Counted from the first letter of the stretch, positions 47,186 through 59,544 are shown. The stretch is DNA of 64,000 nt from Nageia nagi (GCA_050084985.1 JBITNC010000001.1:114452001-114516000); one strand, 5' to 3'. Translations and numbers: made by a program. Notes: a model not told the origin generated them from the letters alone.

Positions 47186-47759
47186 TATGCATAGCCTATG
47201 CTGAGACCTTCTCCTCTAGCTTGGATAGCATTTGACCCCTTCTTCTATCATCTCTTCACTACAAAACCATAATACACAAAAATAACAAAAAGAATTAGAT
47301 CATAAAAATAAAAATAAAAGCCACTAGATCAACCATAACAAAAAAATAACTCAAGTTCATTTTTAAGGGCAGCTTGATGCTATCTCAACTCTATTTGTTC
47401 TTGGGTTGGACTATGGTTTGTAGTTGGGCACATTTAATTTTTAATGCCTCATTTTTTAATGCTTTGTTAACCTTCTAGATGTGCTTATTATTATTTTTTT
47501 AGTTCACATTTTTCCTCTCATGTTTAATGCACTTCTTAAAATAGTACAATTTTGTAATATTTTTTTTCTAGAGTGGTTTGATGGTGGATAGATAGTAAAT
47601 GTCTTTTTTACTTTCTTTTAAATTGGTGAGAAGTATACATTATTTATTATATTGTTTCACTCTTAATTTTTTTTTATTATTCCTTGCAAAATCAATGTCT
47701 TAGCAATGGAATTTATTAATACAAAGGTGTGTTTACAATTTTTGGAGGAGTTATTTTTT

Positions 47760-48200
47760 TAATTAAAAATGAGGGGGAAAGACCAATATTTATGTATGGA
47801 TAAATATTTCTTGGGTGTTATTATTTAAAAAAAAATTGAAAGTGAAATATTTATGGATTAATATTTTTTAGGTGAAAAATATTTATGAATAAAATTTTTT
47901 TGGGTGTTATTATTTAAAAAAATTGAAAGCAAAATATATATAGATAAATATTTTTTGGGTGAAAAATATTTATAATAAAATATTATTTTAGGTGTTATTA
48001 ATTATTAAAGAAGAATATTTATGGATAAATATTTTTTAGGTGTTAGGAAAATTATTCCTACATTATTTTTTAAAATTAAGAGGGAATATAACTCTTATTA
48101 TTTTAATGATAATTATGGTTGTAATTATCAATATATATTTGTGGGTGTTATTATTTCAAACATAACAAAAATTGTTCCCACATTATTTTTTTATTTTTTT
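47760..48200 (+). repeat. Degenerate AT-rich tandem repeat in element C
   Basis: Segments like AATATTTATGGATAAATATT, TTGGGTGTTATTATTTAAAA and GGTGAAAAATATTTAT recur several times between 47785 and 48045. A second pair (AAATTRTTCCYACATTATTTT at about 48050 and 48170) follows. The period is irregular, roughly 100-120 bp. No coding potential. Confidence 0.7.
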
Positions 48201-49819
48201 TAAACTCGCAAGCATGATGAGTTATTTTTTCCTTAAAGGAGAAGATATTTATTAATTTTTCCAAGGAGAGGTAAAACAATAATTATTTTTTATGAGAAAT
48301 ATTAAGTAAAATTTATTGTACCAAATTTATTGCACATATTTATTAATTTTTCAACAAGTAGAGGTAGAAATAATTATTTTTTATGGGCAATATTGAGTAA
48401 AATCTATTGCATATATTGATAAAAATTTATTACGCATATCACTTATTGTGGCCCACCACTTTGTACTAATTCCACTAGTTGGTTCACCGCCTATGTTCCT
48501 CATAAGCCTTGAGGTGTAGCTCCATAATAAAGTTACACATTAAGATAAAAGTAAAAATATATTTATATATGTTCCCTACCTTATGTCTAGTCCATGTGGG
48601 TTTTTTATTTTCCACATGACTATTCATTCAAATAGTAAAAGCAACATATTTTTTCATGAGGACCTCTTCTTTTTGAAGTACAAGATTGATACATTTTTTT
48701 TTAATACATATTTCTTTTAAAAGAAAAGGAAATCTTTTTTTGTTATTTTCAAACATATATGGTTATGGCTAAAATATTATGACTATAAAGGCATAAGTTG
48801 TATTTTAAAGGATGTTACTAATTTTTTGTAGCAATTATATGGGTATTAAGTATTATTTTACCCTAATCCTTTAAATAAATTATGTTGATAACATCAAATT
48901 TTAGTACTTTAAGCTTTAACTTATGCATCTCAATATCACATTTTGGTAATGTGATATTTGGTTTTATACTTGGTAAAATTATAATTATATTTTTTCAATA
49001 GCAAAACTTAATATGTGCCACCTTGTTACTTTCATCTTAGGGAGTTTATATCTTTGTTTAAGGATTAATACCATATTTTTGAGAAGTCTATTATTTTGTT
49101 ACTATGACCACATATAGGCAACAATATTACCTTCCATGCAATAGTATTGTTGATAATGAATATTTATCAACATGTTTATCGATAGATGATCATTTCACTT
49201 TTAGTGAATTGATGGACATATGGTTTGTAAATCTTGACTAATGTATGGTAAAGTTGGTATTATGTGGTATAAGGCTTGACTATTGGCATAGTCAAGTTCA
49301 CATTTTGAGGCATATGGCATATGGTTTATAATTCTTAACTTAATGGTGTTATTGGTTTATAACTTGGTTAATGATAACATAATATATCATGCCATGATAG
49401 TCTTCTTTTTTTAAAAAGAATATAAACTCCATAACCTTGTTTATATGGAAAATATTCATTGAATGATGAGATATTTTTATGCCATTGCCATATTTGTAAT
49501 TAATTTATGAAGATTTATGTGGTGACCTTACCACTTCCATTAATGATGCTTATACATGTTTCATATCATCAATTTCTTTTATGTATAAATATATGGTGAC
49601 CTTACCACTTACATTAATAATACTTACACATGTGTATTATGATGATAATAATATTCTTGAAAATAAGTTGATACAGCTTGTGGTGAAGATTTTATTTCTG
49701 TAACAAATCTATGGTGTCCTTACCACCAAACTTAATTGAGTTTACTATTCCACACCTACTTGCCTCATTCAACTAATTATAAATAGAGATCATCATTCAA
49801 ATGTAAAAAATTAATTAGC

Positions 49820-50465
49820 CATGGTAGGAAGGTATCCAACATTTATTTATCAAGAAGAGTATACATAATGTATTGGTTATTAAGAGGATTATGTTCTGAC
49901 TAATCATCCAATCAATGTTCCACCCAATGATTCGCTAATTGTTCCACCTAATCCTCTAATCTATACTTCTCCTAATCTTCAAATCCTTGGTTAGCTTAAT
50001 AATTTGTGCTATCTTTAGACTAATGCTTTGATTCATGTTACTCCAACTAATGCTAGGGAAGGATCCTCCTCTAGAGTTATGTTCAATCCCTCTTTGCTGG
50101 AACATGAAATCCAATCTTTACACTAGCTATTATATGTTACTAACTACAAATATGATACTTTTTAAAGGAAAAGGGTAGTGTGCTAATAGACCTTTGATTT
50201 GCTCATGGGAGAGCAAAATAACTTGCAAACTCAAAATAACATATTGGTTAAGCATTATTCTATGTCTATCTTAAGATCAATGCTACTCCTCCTAAAAATC
50301 CTTAAATCATTCACAAAATACTCTGTTAAGTACTATCTACTGGTTTCTATCAATGATGAGCAAAAGAATGTTTTAAGCAACATATATTTAGTTGCTTTCT
50401 ACTATATAAAGAAAAGTATTTATAACAAACTTGTGCTTACTCAATGTTTTCCGTATAAATACTAA
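49820..50465 (+). other. Element C interior open frames, not recognised
   Basis: An ATG at 49819 starts a frame with VGRYPTFIYQEEYT and Asn/Pro-rich text (NHPINVPPNDS) broken by stops. An 88-residue frame at 50199 (MGEQNNLQTQNNILVKH) follows. It could be the remains of a gag-like protein because of its position, but no family motif is visible. Confidence 0.3.
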
Positions 50466-50577
50466 ATCCTTTTTTTTCTTATGATTTGGTTTGCAAGAAA
50501 GTATATTATGGTTATAATACATGTTATAATATATCTTTATAGTAATTTGTTATAAATGCTTCATACTACTATGATAA

Positions 50578-50677
50578 GCATTCGAATCCTTAATCTTGTT
50601 CATGAAGTTAACCTTGCAGAATATATATATATATTCTACAAGGTTAACTTCATGAACAAGCTTAAGGATTCAAATGC
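50578..50677. repeat. 100-bp near-perfect palindrome
   Basis: Two 50-base arms meet at 50627/50628 without a spacer and differ at three pairs only. The core is GAATATATATATATATTC, and each outer arm has CTTGTTCATGAAGTTAACCT or its complement. A transcript would fold into a very long hairpin. It lies inside element C. Confidence 0.95.
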
Positions 50678-50939
50678 CTTAAATTGATTGATAATAATCT
50701 TAAGCATTAAGAAATAAATGATTAATTCTTCTAATTTCTTTATAAAGACTTAAATAATGATGCAAATTGATAATATATAAAAACCTTATGCAATTATAAC
50801 TTGATGGATTATTTTTTCATCAAGTGAAGTTATGTTACTTCTTTGTTAAGATGTTCTATCCATGTTTATGGATGTTTGAAAAGATAATGTGAAAACTTTA
50901 TTCCTCTTTTCATTGTTTTCTTAAAGAGTTCTCATAAAT

Positions 50940-51205
50940 GGAGTGTTTAAAAAAGTTCAACCTTCTCTATGATTGTCAAGTATTAAAGTGGTTAAAAAGG
51001 TTCGACTTTTTCCATAATTTTTTAATGTTGGAGTAGTTAAAAAGGTTCTACCTTCTCCATAATTATTATTTGAGTAGTTAAAAAGGTTTGACCTTCTCCA
51101 TGATTGTTTAAATGTTGGAGTGGTTCTAAAGGTTTGATTTTCTCTGAAATTGGTAAATGTTGGAGTGGTTCAAAAGGTTCACCCTTCTCCACATTGTAAT
51201 ATTTT
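50940..51205 (+). repeat. 45-bp minisatellite in element C
   Basis: Copies of a unit with GAGTGGTTAAAAAGGTTC and CCTTCTCCATGATTGTT begin near 50942, 50987, 51032, 51073, 51119 and 51164 (steps 41-46). Six copies. Confidence 0.9.
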
Positions 51206-52392
51206 TACCTTGATGGAAAATTGAATTTATATTAGTGGATTAATGCTACCTTCTTATATCATATACAACTTAACTAATAGCATGGTTAAGATGATATTTT
51301 TTATGATTAATGACTTGGACATCTTGACTAGGAGGCATAGTCAAATTTGCATTTTTGATATCAAAGTTATAATATTATTATTGGAACCCTTAACCCTACA
51401 ATTCAACATTTTTTATAAATGGATAAAAATATATGCATCTTAAGATGGCATTTGGTCCTTATAAATTATATATCTTGATTACTGGAATGGTTTAGATAAC
51501 ACTTATTGTTATACATTGTGACTAGTGGATTGATCAAGTTGGTAGTTATGTTATGTCCTTATTTTCCTATTACCTTAATGATAATAATTTTTTGCCTTAA
51601 TTTTTTTATGATAAGCACAATATACATACTACTTGCCTTCATATGTTTTATGCAAAATATTGGCTTCTTATGTACAAGTATGAGCTAACCACCTATTTTA
51701 ATGGCATAATTTTAATGGAAAGAAGAGTTTTGGACTTATGAAGAACCAAAATTTGGAATATGATTGATCTTCCCTATCAACATTTATTGTTCCTAATCCT
51801 TATGTTGTAAAATGTGGTTACCCTTAACACTTATGCTATTGTTTCATTACATTAAGATAAGCATGTTCTATAATCTATTGTTGTTCTTCTAATGAATTTT
51901 CCCCCAAGGGGGATAACTATTACTATATATGATTTCAACTTCATATGAAAGCATATATGAACCTATATAATTGCTTAGGATGGTAAAATTGACCTTAAGG
52001 CCTATATTATATATAACCCTATATAATTGCTTAGGATGGTAAAGTTGATCTTAAGAGGGAGTACCAAGTATGAATGAATACTTCATATTTAAATATTTAA
52101 AATAAATTTTATATTATCTATGATATAAATCATATTTTGGATGACTATATACTTGTTTGGTATTTTGATTTATATTGCATATAACTTATCTTGTTATGAG
52201 TTGCTTGTAGCTTGCAAGGTTCTTCTAGAGATTGCAAGTTACTTATGTCAGGTATGCAAGCTCATGGAGGCTCATCATTCAACATGTTGTTGAATGAATA
52301 CTACTTTTTTATTAACACTATTTATAGTTTATGGAGGAGAAATATCTTATATTATTTTCTTCTTACTTTCCCAATATTACATTAAAGGGAAG

Positions 52393-52896
52393 TGTTAGAA
52401 TATATAATGTATTATTGTGTAAGTTAGGATTTAGGTGGTATCTAAATATTAATAATTCTTTTATGTAATTACTTATTTTATCACTAAATACCTAAAAGTG
52501 ATAAAGTAGTGGAAGACTTTGACTTCATCCTAGCATGACATTTGTCCATGCTAACCCCATATAAAACTTGAGTTAAAAGGTGAGTTAAGATGATGTTCTC
52601 ACCTATAAATAAAGGGCATCAGATTGTAGTAAAATATACTTTAGATAAGCATGAAAATGCTAGTATTGTAGAGTTGTAGGAATGCTCTTATAGGATAATT
52701 CTTGAGAATTTGTGAAGAGAGTTAGAGTTCTTGAGAAAATATAAATTAGATATGGTTCAAGTGGATGTACTCCTTTGGAAAGAACCACTATATATGATAG
52801 AGTTATCTTGTGTGAATGATCTATGTGTTCTTAATATTAGTAGAAGATTCCATACAAGGTCATCTTGGGTGGAGATAAAAATCTACTTAATCTCCA
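52393..52896 (+). repeat. Element C 3' LTR
   Basis: Starts TGTTAGAATATATAATG directly after a purine tract and ends near AATCTCCA at 52896. LINE ORF1 sequence resumes after it. TATA-like box at 52604-52611. Confidence 0.85.
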
Positions 52897-53039
52897 ATTT
52901 CTTTCATAGGCTTCACTTTTTCCCTAGTGATAAAATTAACCCATTTGCAAGGTGGATTTGGATCCAGTCTATTTATTTCCTTATTCATTACATTTTGAGA
53001 ATCATTTAGCTCCATTTTGTCTATGTTATAGTTTATATG

Positions 53040-53145
53040 CTTTTGTTACAACTTAATTATGTGTTCATTCCTACTATAGCTTAATCATTCTTCTATTATA
53101 GCTTAATAATACTTTTATTATAGCTTGACCATGCTCACCTTTCTT
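53040..53145. repeat. 22-bp tandem repeat in LINE leader
   Basis: Three adjacent copies of a TTCTATTATAGCTTAATMAT-like unit, step about 22 bp. It lies upstream of the split LINE ORF1. Confidence 0.7.
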
Positions 53146-53671
53146 TTTCTTTCACCTTCCTTGATAGAGTAACTCATCCATGGTAAAACATGCTAGAGAA
53201 AGTATAAAAAATTATTAAGAATAAGTTTAATAAATATTCTTTAATGATTTTAGTTTGCAAAAAATGTGTTCAAATATATGATAGATATCAACAAGCAATG
53301 GAAAGGAATAAATGAAAATATTAATGATTTGTATATGTGGTCACAAGAATCATTAATAAAGAGTATTATATTTAAAACAAAATCTAGATAATATTGCTAT
53401 TAATAATAAGAAAAAAGTCAACAAAGTTTGAGGTACAAATGATGAAATATATGGACCAAGAAGAGATAATAGAAAGAAATAAATTATATTAATGTATTTT
53501 TTCACTATCAAGCATAAATTTATTGTCTACAACAATAAATTATTTAAATAAATAATGACATGATTACATAATGACCCCAAGGAGGAGAATGAGTTGTTCA
53601 TAAGATTACAATAGAAATTCCATGCTATAAATACAAAAAAGCCATCAAATTCAAACATACATAATAAAAGG

Positions 53672-53673
<2 letters not shown>

Positions 53674-53733
<60 letters not shown>
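53674..53733. repeat. (AT)n microsatellite
   Basis: An uninterrupted run of about 30 AT dinucleotides. A second, imperfect (AT)n run of about 43 bases lies at 57309-57351. Confidence 0.95.
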
Positions 53734-53738
<5 letters not shown>

Positions 53739-54339
53739 AAAATAAAATTAGAGGGGTTTTTTATACAAGGACCCAAAGCCTATATTTATAAAATTTATAT
53801 CATATTGGTATTGTATTTTAGGAACCCATATTGCTCTAAAATACTACTTAGAAACTAACTATTTGGTTGCCCATTATTTGGATATCAACATTATATTTCT
53901 TATAAAATATATTGCAAATAATGCTTTATTTAGATTCTTTGCCCCATATTTGGTTATTACCCATTGGTTTATATCATTGGAGAAAAAATATATATTTACT
54001 AATATAATACATCTTATGGTAAAATATTGGAAAGAAGGTTATATACTTAGGAGTTAGTATACCCAGTAATATGCCAATGATGAAGAATGCAAAGCTTAAA
54101 AGATGAAGGAATAAAATAGTAATATTATATTGGATGTTCATGATTTCACATATCACAAGCTCAAATGTTCTTCTCAATATTACAAGATATATCTATGTAT
54201 TCTACTAATATCATACATAAGTGATTATTGGTGTAATATTTTGTTATGAGGAGGAATTTATATAGCAATATTAATACATGAAGGAGAAACTAAGTTGACA
54301 TTCTTATCTTAGAAGTAGAATTTGGTCCATGAAATCCTA

Positions 54340-54660
54340 AAGAAAAAGTATTTTATAATGGAATTTCCATTACTAATGTATTAGGAGATTGAGGTGTTCT
54401 TATAAATATCATACTAGTGTTTGTTATGAATATTTTATAATTTAATATTGATCATAAGTCAATATTATAATTGAAACCTTGAATAAAGGTAAGATAAAAT
54501 CTGAATAAGTTATTTCAAATGTAACACTTTTAGTCATTGGAGTAACATAATTACTTGGTATATTTATAAATAATTAAGTAACTACTAAAATCAAGGCCAC
54601 ATGATAATTAAAATAAATATCGAAGTAAGGAATCTATTGGTTCCTTTGAGACATGTTATA
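54340..54660 (+). pseudogene. Element G protease relic
   Basis: The translation near 54345-54410 reads VFYNGISITNVLGD, a stop, GVLINI, which aligns with the V-x-V-x3-LxDTGAxxNI block of retrotransposon aspartic proteases. The residue after the active-site Asp has become a stop. The downstream part is too decayed to follow reliably. Confidence 0.5.
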
Positions 54661-55029
54661 AATATATCAAATTTTGAGAGAGAAGGATGTATATATGATC
54701 AAACTACATGATTCCTCACAAGGTGGATCCTAATGATGATAAGGGTATTTATGTGTTTATCATGGATATATTACTAAATATTCCCATTGAATCTTCCAAA
54801 TAATTTATATCATAAGTGGTTGGTTACAATAATTATGCTTTGGAAATGTTATAAATGAAAGTGATAAAGAAGATTACATTTAGACCTTTTGAAAGTACAC
54901 CTATATATTTAATTTTGAATATAAGGAGTTACAATAAGTAATATAAATATAAAACTTAATTAACTTAATTGAGAATACTAAGCTTGAAAAATAAATACAA
55001 TACAAGATGAATCTAAAATTTTCTAAGAC

Positions 55030-56300
55030 TATTAAAGATAAGATTGATAATATTATAGGTGTAAGATTTATCTTTCCTATATATGATTCAAAGTGGGTTT
55101 CTTCTATTATTGTATTTAAGAAAATTAATAGGATTAATAAATATGTATTACTAGGATTAATACCATAAATAAGGATTTATCCCCTTCTATTTTAATATTA
55201 GATATTAGATAAAGTAATAGGATATGATTAATATAGCTTGGTAAATACTTATACTAGATACATTTAATTATATATAGTATAGAAGGATTAATTAAAGAAA
55301 ACCTTCATAATACCATGGGGTACATTTAATTTCCAATTATTTCCCATCAAATCATGTGATGATGATTATTGAGTATGGAGCCTAATTTATGGGAGAAGTT
55401 TGTATTTCTCATACTTTGTTTCTGACTAGTACTCAAAGGGAGATCTTGTAACACCAACTGATTGATCAAGAAACTAGTAGGAAAATTTGTTAAGGGGCAT
55501 CTTGGGCACTATAATATTAGTTTATTTTTTGGAATTTGATCATAAACTCCATTTTGAGTAGTCAAAATCATGCCTCTTCAAGTCTTAATTTTATGGATGG
55601 GAGTTACAGTCAGTTTGGGATGCTATCCCATGGATTCCTTAACAATATTAGGGTCAAATTAGGATGGTAGGTCTCCTATAAATTGAGGAGGTTGTATTGA
55701 GGTTGTGTGATGTAGTTTTGATGTGTAGTTTTGAGCTTGTAGCTTGTGATTTGATGTTTCTGTAGTTTTAAGATACTGTAGAGAGGCCATGCTGGTACTC
55801 CAAATGGGTTTTAACAAGGTTATGATGTTGGTGTATTTATTAGAGAGATTGGAATATTAACACAATACAAGGTTTAAAAGCTTCTTTATGGATGTATTCT
55901 ATATTGGGTGAACCACATTAATCTCTTACCTCTCTTATTTGTGTGATTGCTTATTTTTTCCTTAGTTATCTTATTAATTAATTTGCTAAGAAGTAGGAGG
56001 TGAATAGTTTCTCAAATTTTATATGAAAATGCTTGAACCTAACAATTATGATATGTTCAAAAAAATCATGAATAATACCTTTGAACCCTATACCAAGATA
56101 CTCATTATAGTATTTCTAAATAATTTTGTATATATAGAGGAAAGAAATATTAGTTTTGGGACAAACTGGAAGAACAAAAAATATTATTAAATAAATTTAC
56201 ATACATTTTTATATGTTTAAAATAGTACACTTGAAGCATACTATATCCAAGAGTAGGATTGATTTGAAAATAAAAAAAGTAGACAAGGTTAAAATTCTTC
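55030..56300 (+). pseudogene. Element G reverse transcriptase, split by a solo LTR
   Basis: The part before 55369 includes VRFIFPIYDSKWVSSIIVF near 55060-55110 and FIIPWGTFNFQLFP near 55300-55345, the fingers and motif B' region. After the solo LTR the text MFKKIMNNTFEPYTKILIIV then FLNNF occurs near 56055-56130. FLNNF stands where family members have the catalytic YLDD or YVDD, so both catalytic Asp are now Asn. Thumb-like HAKYYKKFIKKYQ lies near 56345. Confidence 0.7.
55365..56049. mobile_element. Solo LTR in element G RT
   Basis: A 675-bp block (55370-56044) starts TGAGTATGG and ends CCTAACA. It is bounded by identical ATTAT at 55365-55369 and 56045-56049. It contains a TATA-like CTATAAAT at about 55676 on the plus strand followed by a G/T-rich stretch, as in LTR promoters. 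No coding content and no second copy of the block nearby, so a solo LTR is the simplest reading. Excising it rejoins RT text. Confidence 0.8.
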
Positions 56301-57308
56301 CATTTCTGATAAATAAGAATAAATTTTAACCATCCTTAAGGCATGCCAAATACTATAAGAAATTCATAAAAAAATATCAAATATTTTACAACTATTGGTA
56401 TATTATTTGAAGAATGATATGCTATTTGGAGTATGGAGGTAAGAAAAGGATGAATTCAAGAAGTTGAAATAAGTGTTGATGATAGAAGTAGTCTTAAAGA
56501 TTCCAAATTAGACTCAAAGATTTAATGTATACAATAATGTATTACATAAGAGTCTTAATAGTGCTCTCAACCAAAATGCTAAGGATGTAAATAATCATTT
56601 GATCTCTTTGGAATTACATAAATGAGAAATATTGAGTACAATACATTGTCATAGTGAAAGAATCTTTAGCTATAATATTTTCTCTACAGAAATTTGAAAA
56701 ATATTTATTAATATAAAATTTTATATTAGTATCTTATTAGTCAAAACATAAATGTATTATAAAAAAAACTAATCCTACTAGAAGGATCTCAATATGAATA
56801 CTCCAATTATAAAATTATATATTTAATATTATGAATGGAATATAGAAGAACCACATCAACATTGATGCATTTTTTTAGAGCATATAAAGAGGTTGGTTCT
56901 TCTTCTTGTGATGTTTATTTTATAAATAAAATATCATTCTTTATGGATACTATTCTAAATAATTATATTAATATTTAGAATGTCTTCAGTGAATTTAAGT
57001 TTTAAAAATGGATCACATCCAATATAAAAGGTCAATTAATCAAGATTTGAAGCCTACATAATTATAGATGAGGTACTACAAAGAAGGAATAAATAAAATA
57101 TAACTTCAAGAAATTGTATGAGAGAAAGGAAAAGAGTTACTAAAGGAGATAAAAGTGGAATTGTACAATAAATTTAAGTTAGTATTTGCCTACTATATTC
57201 AAAGATTATTTTAGATATTGTAAAATATATTATATTTTTTAGTCCCAAGGAGATTGGAGGATTTCATTAGTATCATTATGTTATATTATTTCCATAGGAC
57301 CCTTTGAG

Positions 57309-57345
<37 letters not shown>

Positions 57346-57839
57346 ATATTTATAGGATCACTCCACCAAATAAGTAAAAATAATACCATTGAAGCATCGA
57401 TATAAGATGTAGTGAGGTTATTAAATTATTATATTACAACCAAATTTAGATACCTACTAAAAATTTTAATAGTTCAAGAAGCTCACTTTAGCAATGAGAT
57501 TATGGAAGCTTTATCTAATCATTTTATATTAAGAATAGAAAACCACCTAAAATCTTAATATAATTTGATAAGTGGAGATGATTAATCATATCTTATGTTG
57601 TATAGTTACTAAAGATGTTGATCTAGAGATACATACTTAAGATAAAATAATTTATGCAGTATTATAAATATATCAAGCTATAATGAATACATCAAATGGA
57701 TACTCTCCTTTCCATTTAAAGTATGGAATTGATCCTATCATTTATATTCAATTTTATATTTTAACATTAAGATTTATAATGGATAATATAAAGATCAAAG
57801 GTGATATATTTTAGGTACTAAGGTAGCCATTACATTACA

Positions 57840-58190
57840 AATTATGAAAATCAAGATATTTGGGGATTCTCAACTAGTTGTAAACCAATTCAAAAGGTTA
57901 ATAACACAAAATATGATACATTGTATCCTTAGAAAGAAATGATTTCATCTCTTCTATGTAATGTTGATGAATACTAGATTAAGAACATACTGAGAAGCAA
58001 TAATAGGAGTGTAGATTCCATGGTTAGTGTGGCCTCACTAGCACTTATTGAGATTAAAGATGAAGAGATAATCCTCACAATTAAAAATGTAAGTAATCCA
58101 TCTAACCTTGAGTTGTTAGTACATGATTTCAATGGTAATTTTCATGTCACAAGTGAAAGTTATGGTGATTTGTTATGGAATAATTAAATT
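57840..58190 (+). pseudogene. Element G second RNase H relic
   Basis: FGDSQLV-like text lies near 57862-57890 (read as WGFSTSCKPI after a frame change), then NILRSNNRSVDSM and VSVASLALIEIKDEEIILTI near 57985-58085. The latter matches A2 (ARSNNRYVNAMESVASL) and E (NIPRNNKRLADVMASVASL), the end of the Tat-type RNase H. Confidence 0.65.
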
Positions 58191-58339
58191 TATGTATTTA
58201 TAAAAAATGACATAATTATTCAATAGTTGAACAAGAATGCAAGGATTATAATTGGAAATCCAATACCAAACTATGTCATTATTGGAAAACTTTTGTATAA
58301 AATTTCATTTTAAGGGTCACTTCTTAAATGCCTTAAACA

Positions 58340-58976
58340 TAATGAAGAATAAGTAATGATTGAACAAGTACATTAGGGTATTTTTGATGGCCATTTCTAT
58401 GTAAAATTAATTTACCAAAATTTGTTGAGGATTGGTAAATATTAGCCAATAATGGAGGTGGGTTCTCATGTACATGTAAAATAAGTGAATGCAATAAAAT
58501 AAGAAAATATTTTATATAACCCATCTCAAGAATTACAAATTATGGTAGCACCTTGGTTATTTTCAATATGAGCTATTGATTTGATAGGTGTAATAAATAT
58601 ACACTCTCAAAAAGGTCATAAGTTCATTATAAAAAGTATAGAATACTTTAGTAAGTGTGTGGAATTCATTACTATTAGCTCCACCAAAGAAAAAAGGATC
58701 ATCAAGTTCATCACAAAAATAATCCATACTAGGTTTGACATGTTATCTCAAATTTTCATGGATAATAGGCCTATCCTAGCATGTAAGGAAATGAAATCAT
58801 TTTGTGAGAAGTATTATATTGATTTAAAAAAAAATTCAAATCCTTGTTACCCTCAAGGAAATGGATAATAAGAGGCTACAAACAATGTCATCATTAGTAT
58901 CCTTTCCAAAATAGTTGTAAAGCATGGATATGATTTTCATAATCAACTATCTTATGAACTAAGCATAAAGACCTCT
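58340..58976 (+). pseudogene. Element G integrase, main part
   Basis: The zinc part is poor (QVH, stop, GIFDGHFYVK near 58365). The core frame at 58581-58868 has IGVINIHSQKGHKFIIKSIE, FSKCVEFITISSTKEK and FMDNRPILACKEMKSFCEKY. The first Asp is in AIDLIG just upstream (near 58570). After PQGNG a stop precedes EATNN, which holds the third catalytic residue. All three acidic positions thus survive, but the frame does not. Cut at 58976 by a solo-LTR-like insertion. Confidence 0.8.
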
Positions 58977-59544
58977 TGATGTGAATTTAGCTGCAAGAGA
59001 CCAACAAAATGGGCTCCAATCACATAAATGTATTAACATAAAATAAAACTTGCAAATGATCTTCTTATCATTCCTAAATTTGCAATCCCTTTTTTAGGTC
59101 TATTACAATAGCTAATATAGATAGAAGGAGACTCTCCCTCAAAAATAATGAACAATTTGCAAATCAAGATATTACTAAAAATAGAAAGTTTTTAAAGATA
59201 GAAAGTTTCTAAAAATAGAAAGTTCCTTGGATTCTACCCAAACTTGGCATACAAGCCTAGTTAACATGGACTAAGGTGCAGCCCAATTTATTCTCCTAAA
59301 TAAATTCTACAACAAAAGATATTAAAGTCTACCTATTGGAAAATCCAAAAAACTAACACTAAAAGCTAATTTTGGGGTACTAAATCATGTATTTAGGCTA
59401 ATAAAAAAAAATTCATTTGGGGACATTCCTCTAATAAGAGTTTTCAACCAAATCATGAAAACCTGTATCTAGCTTTCTTCAAAATTTCAAGATGATTTGA
59501 TGGTCAGATCAAAATTTATGATCATTTTAAAGTGCATCACCTCT
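58972..59544. mobile_element. Solo-LTR-like insertion in element G integrase
   Basis: A 563-bp block (58977-59539) starts TGATGTG and ends GTGCATCA, with inverted TGATG/CATCA tips. It is bounded by identical CCTCT at 58972-58976 and 59540-59544. No coding content. The sequence before and after is integrase. Solo LTR or a very short (TRIM-like) element; no internal duplication of the ends was seen. Confidence 0.75.

Larger units (their letters stand above)
45651..52901 (+). mobile_element. Element C: copia-like LTR element without visible pol
   Basis: The LTRs start TGTTAGAATATATAATG at 45656 and 52393 and are about 510 bp long. They have TATA-like TATAAATA at 45868 and 52604. A primer site TGGTATCAAAGC (46175-46186) matches the plant initiator tRNA-Met site at 11 of 12 bases, and TTAAAGGGAAG precedes the 3' LTR. 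Flanks are ATTTA (45651-45655) and ATTTC (52897-52901), a probable 5-bp duplication with one change. The 6.2-kb interior shows no protease, integrase, RT or RNase H in any frame, but has three minisatellites and a large palindrome. A large non-autonomous derivative is likely. Confidence 0.8.
44400..53160 (-). mobile_element. LINE ORF1 relic split by element C
   Basis: Minus-strand LINE ORF1 sequence lies on both sides of element C. The N-terminal part (53010-52902) reads MDKMELNDSQ, then NRLDPNPPCKWVNFI and KPMKEI. The DUF4283, middle and knuckle parts lie at 45650-45040 and the charged C-terminal part at 45010-44500. Removing C joins them in the correct order. I could not follow ORF2 below about 44400. 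The leader (53160-53010) contains three copies of a 22-bp TATAGCTTAAT-type repeat. Confidence 0.75.

Noticed and set aside
46968-47204. 78-residue frame across the GC-rich block
   Set aside because: The open frame results from GC-rich tandem units, which have few stop codons. No known similarity.
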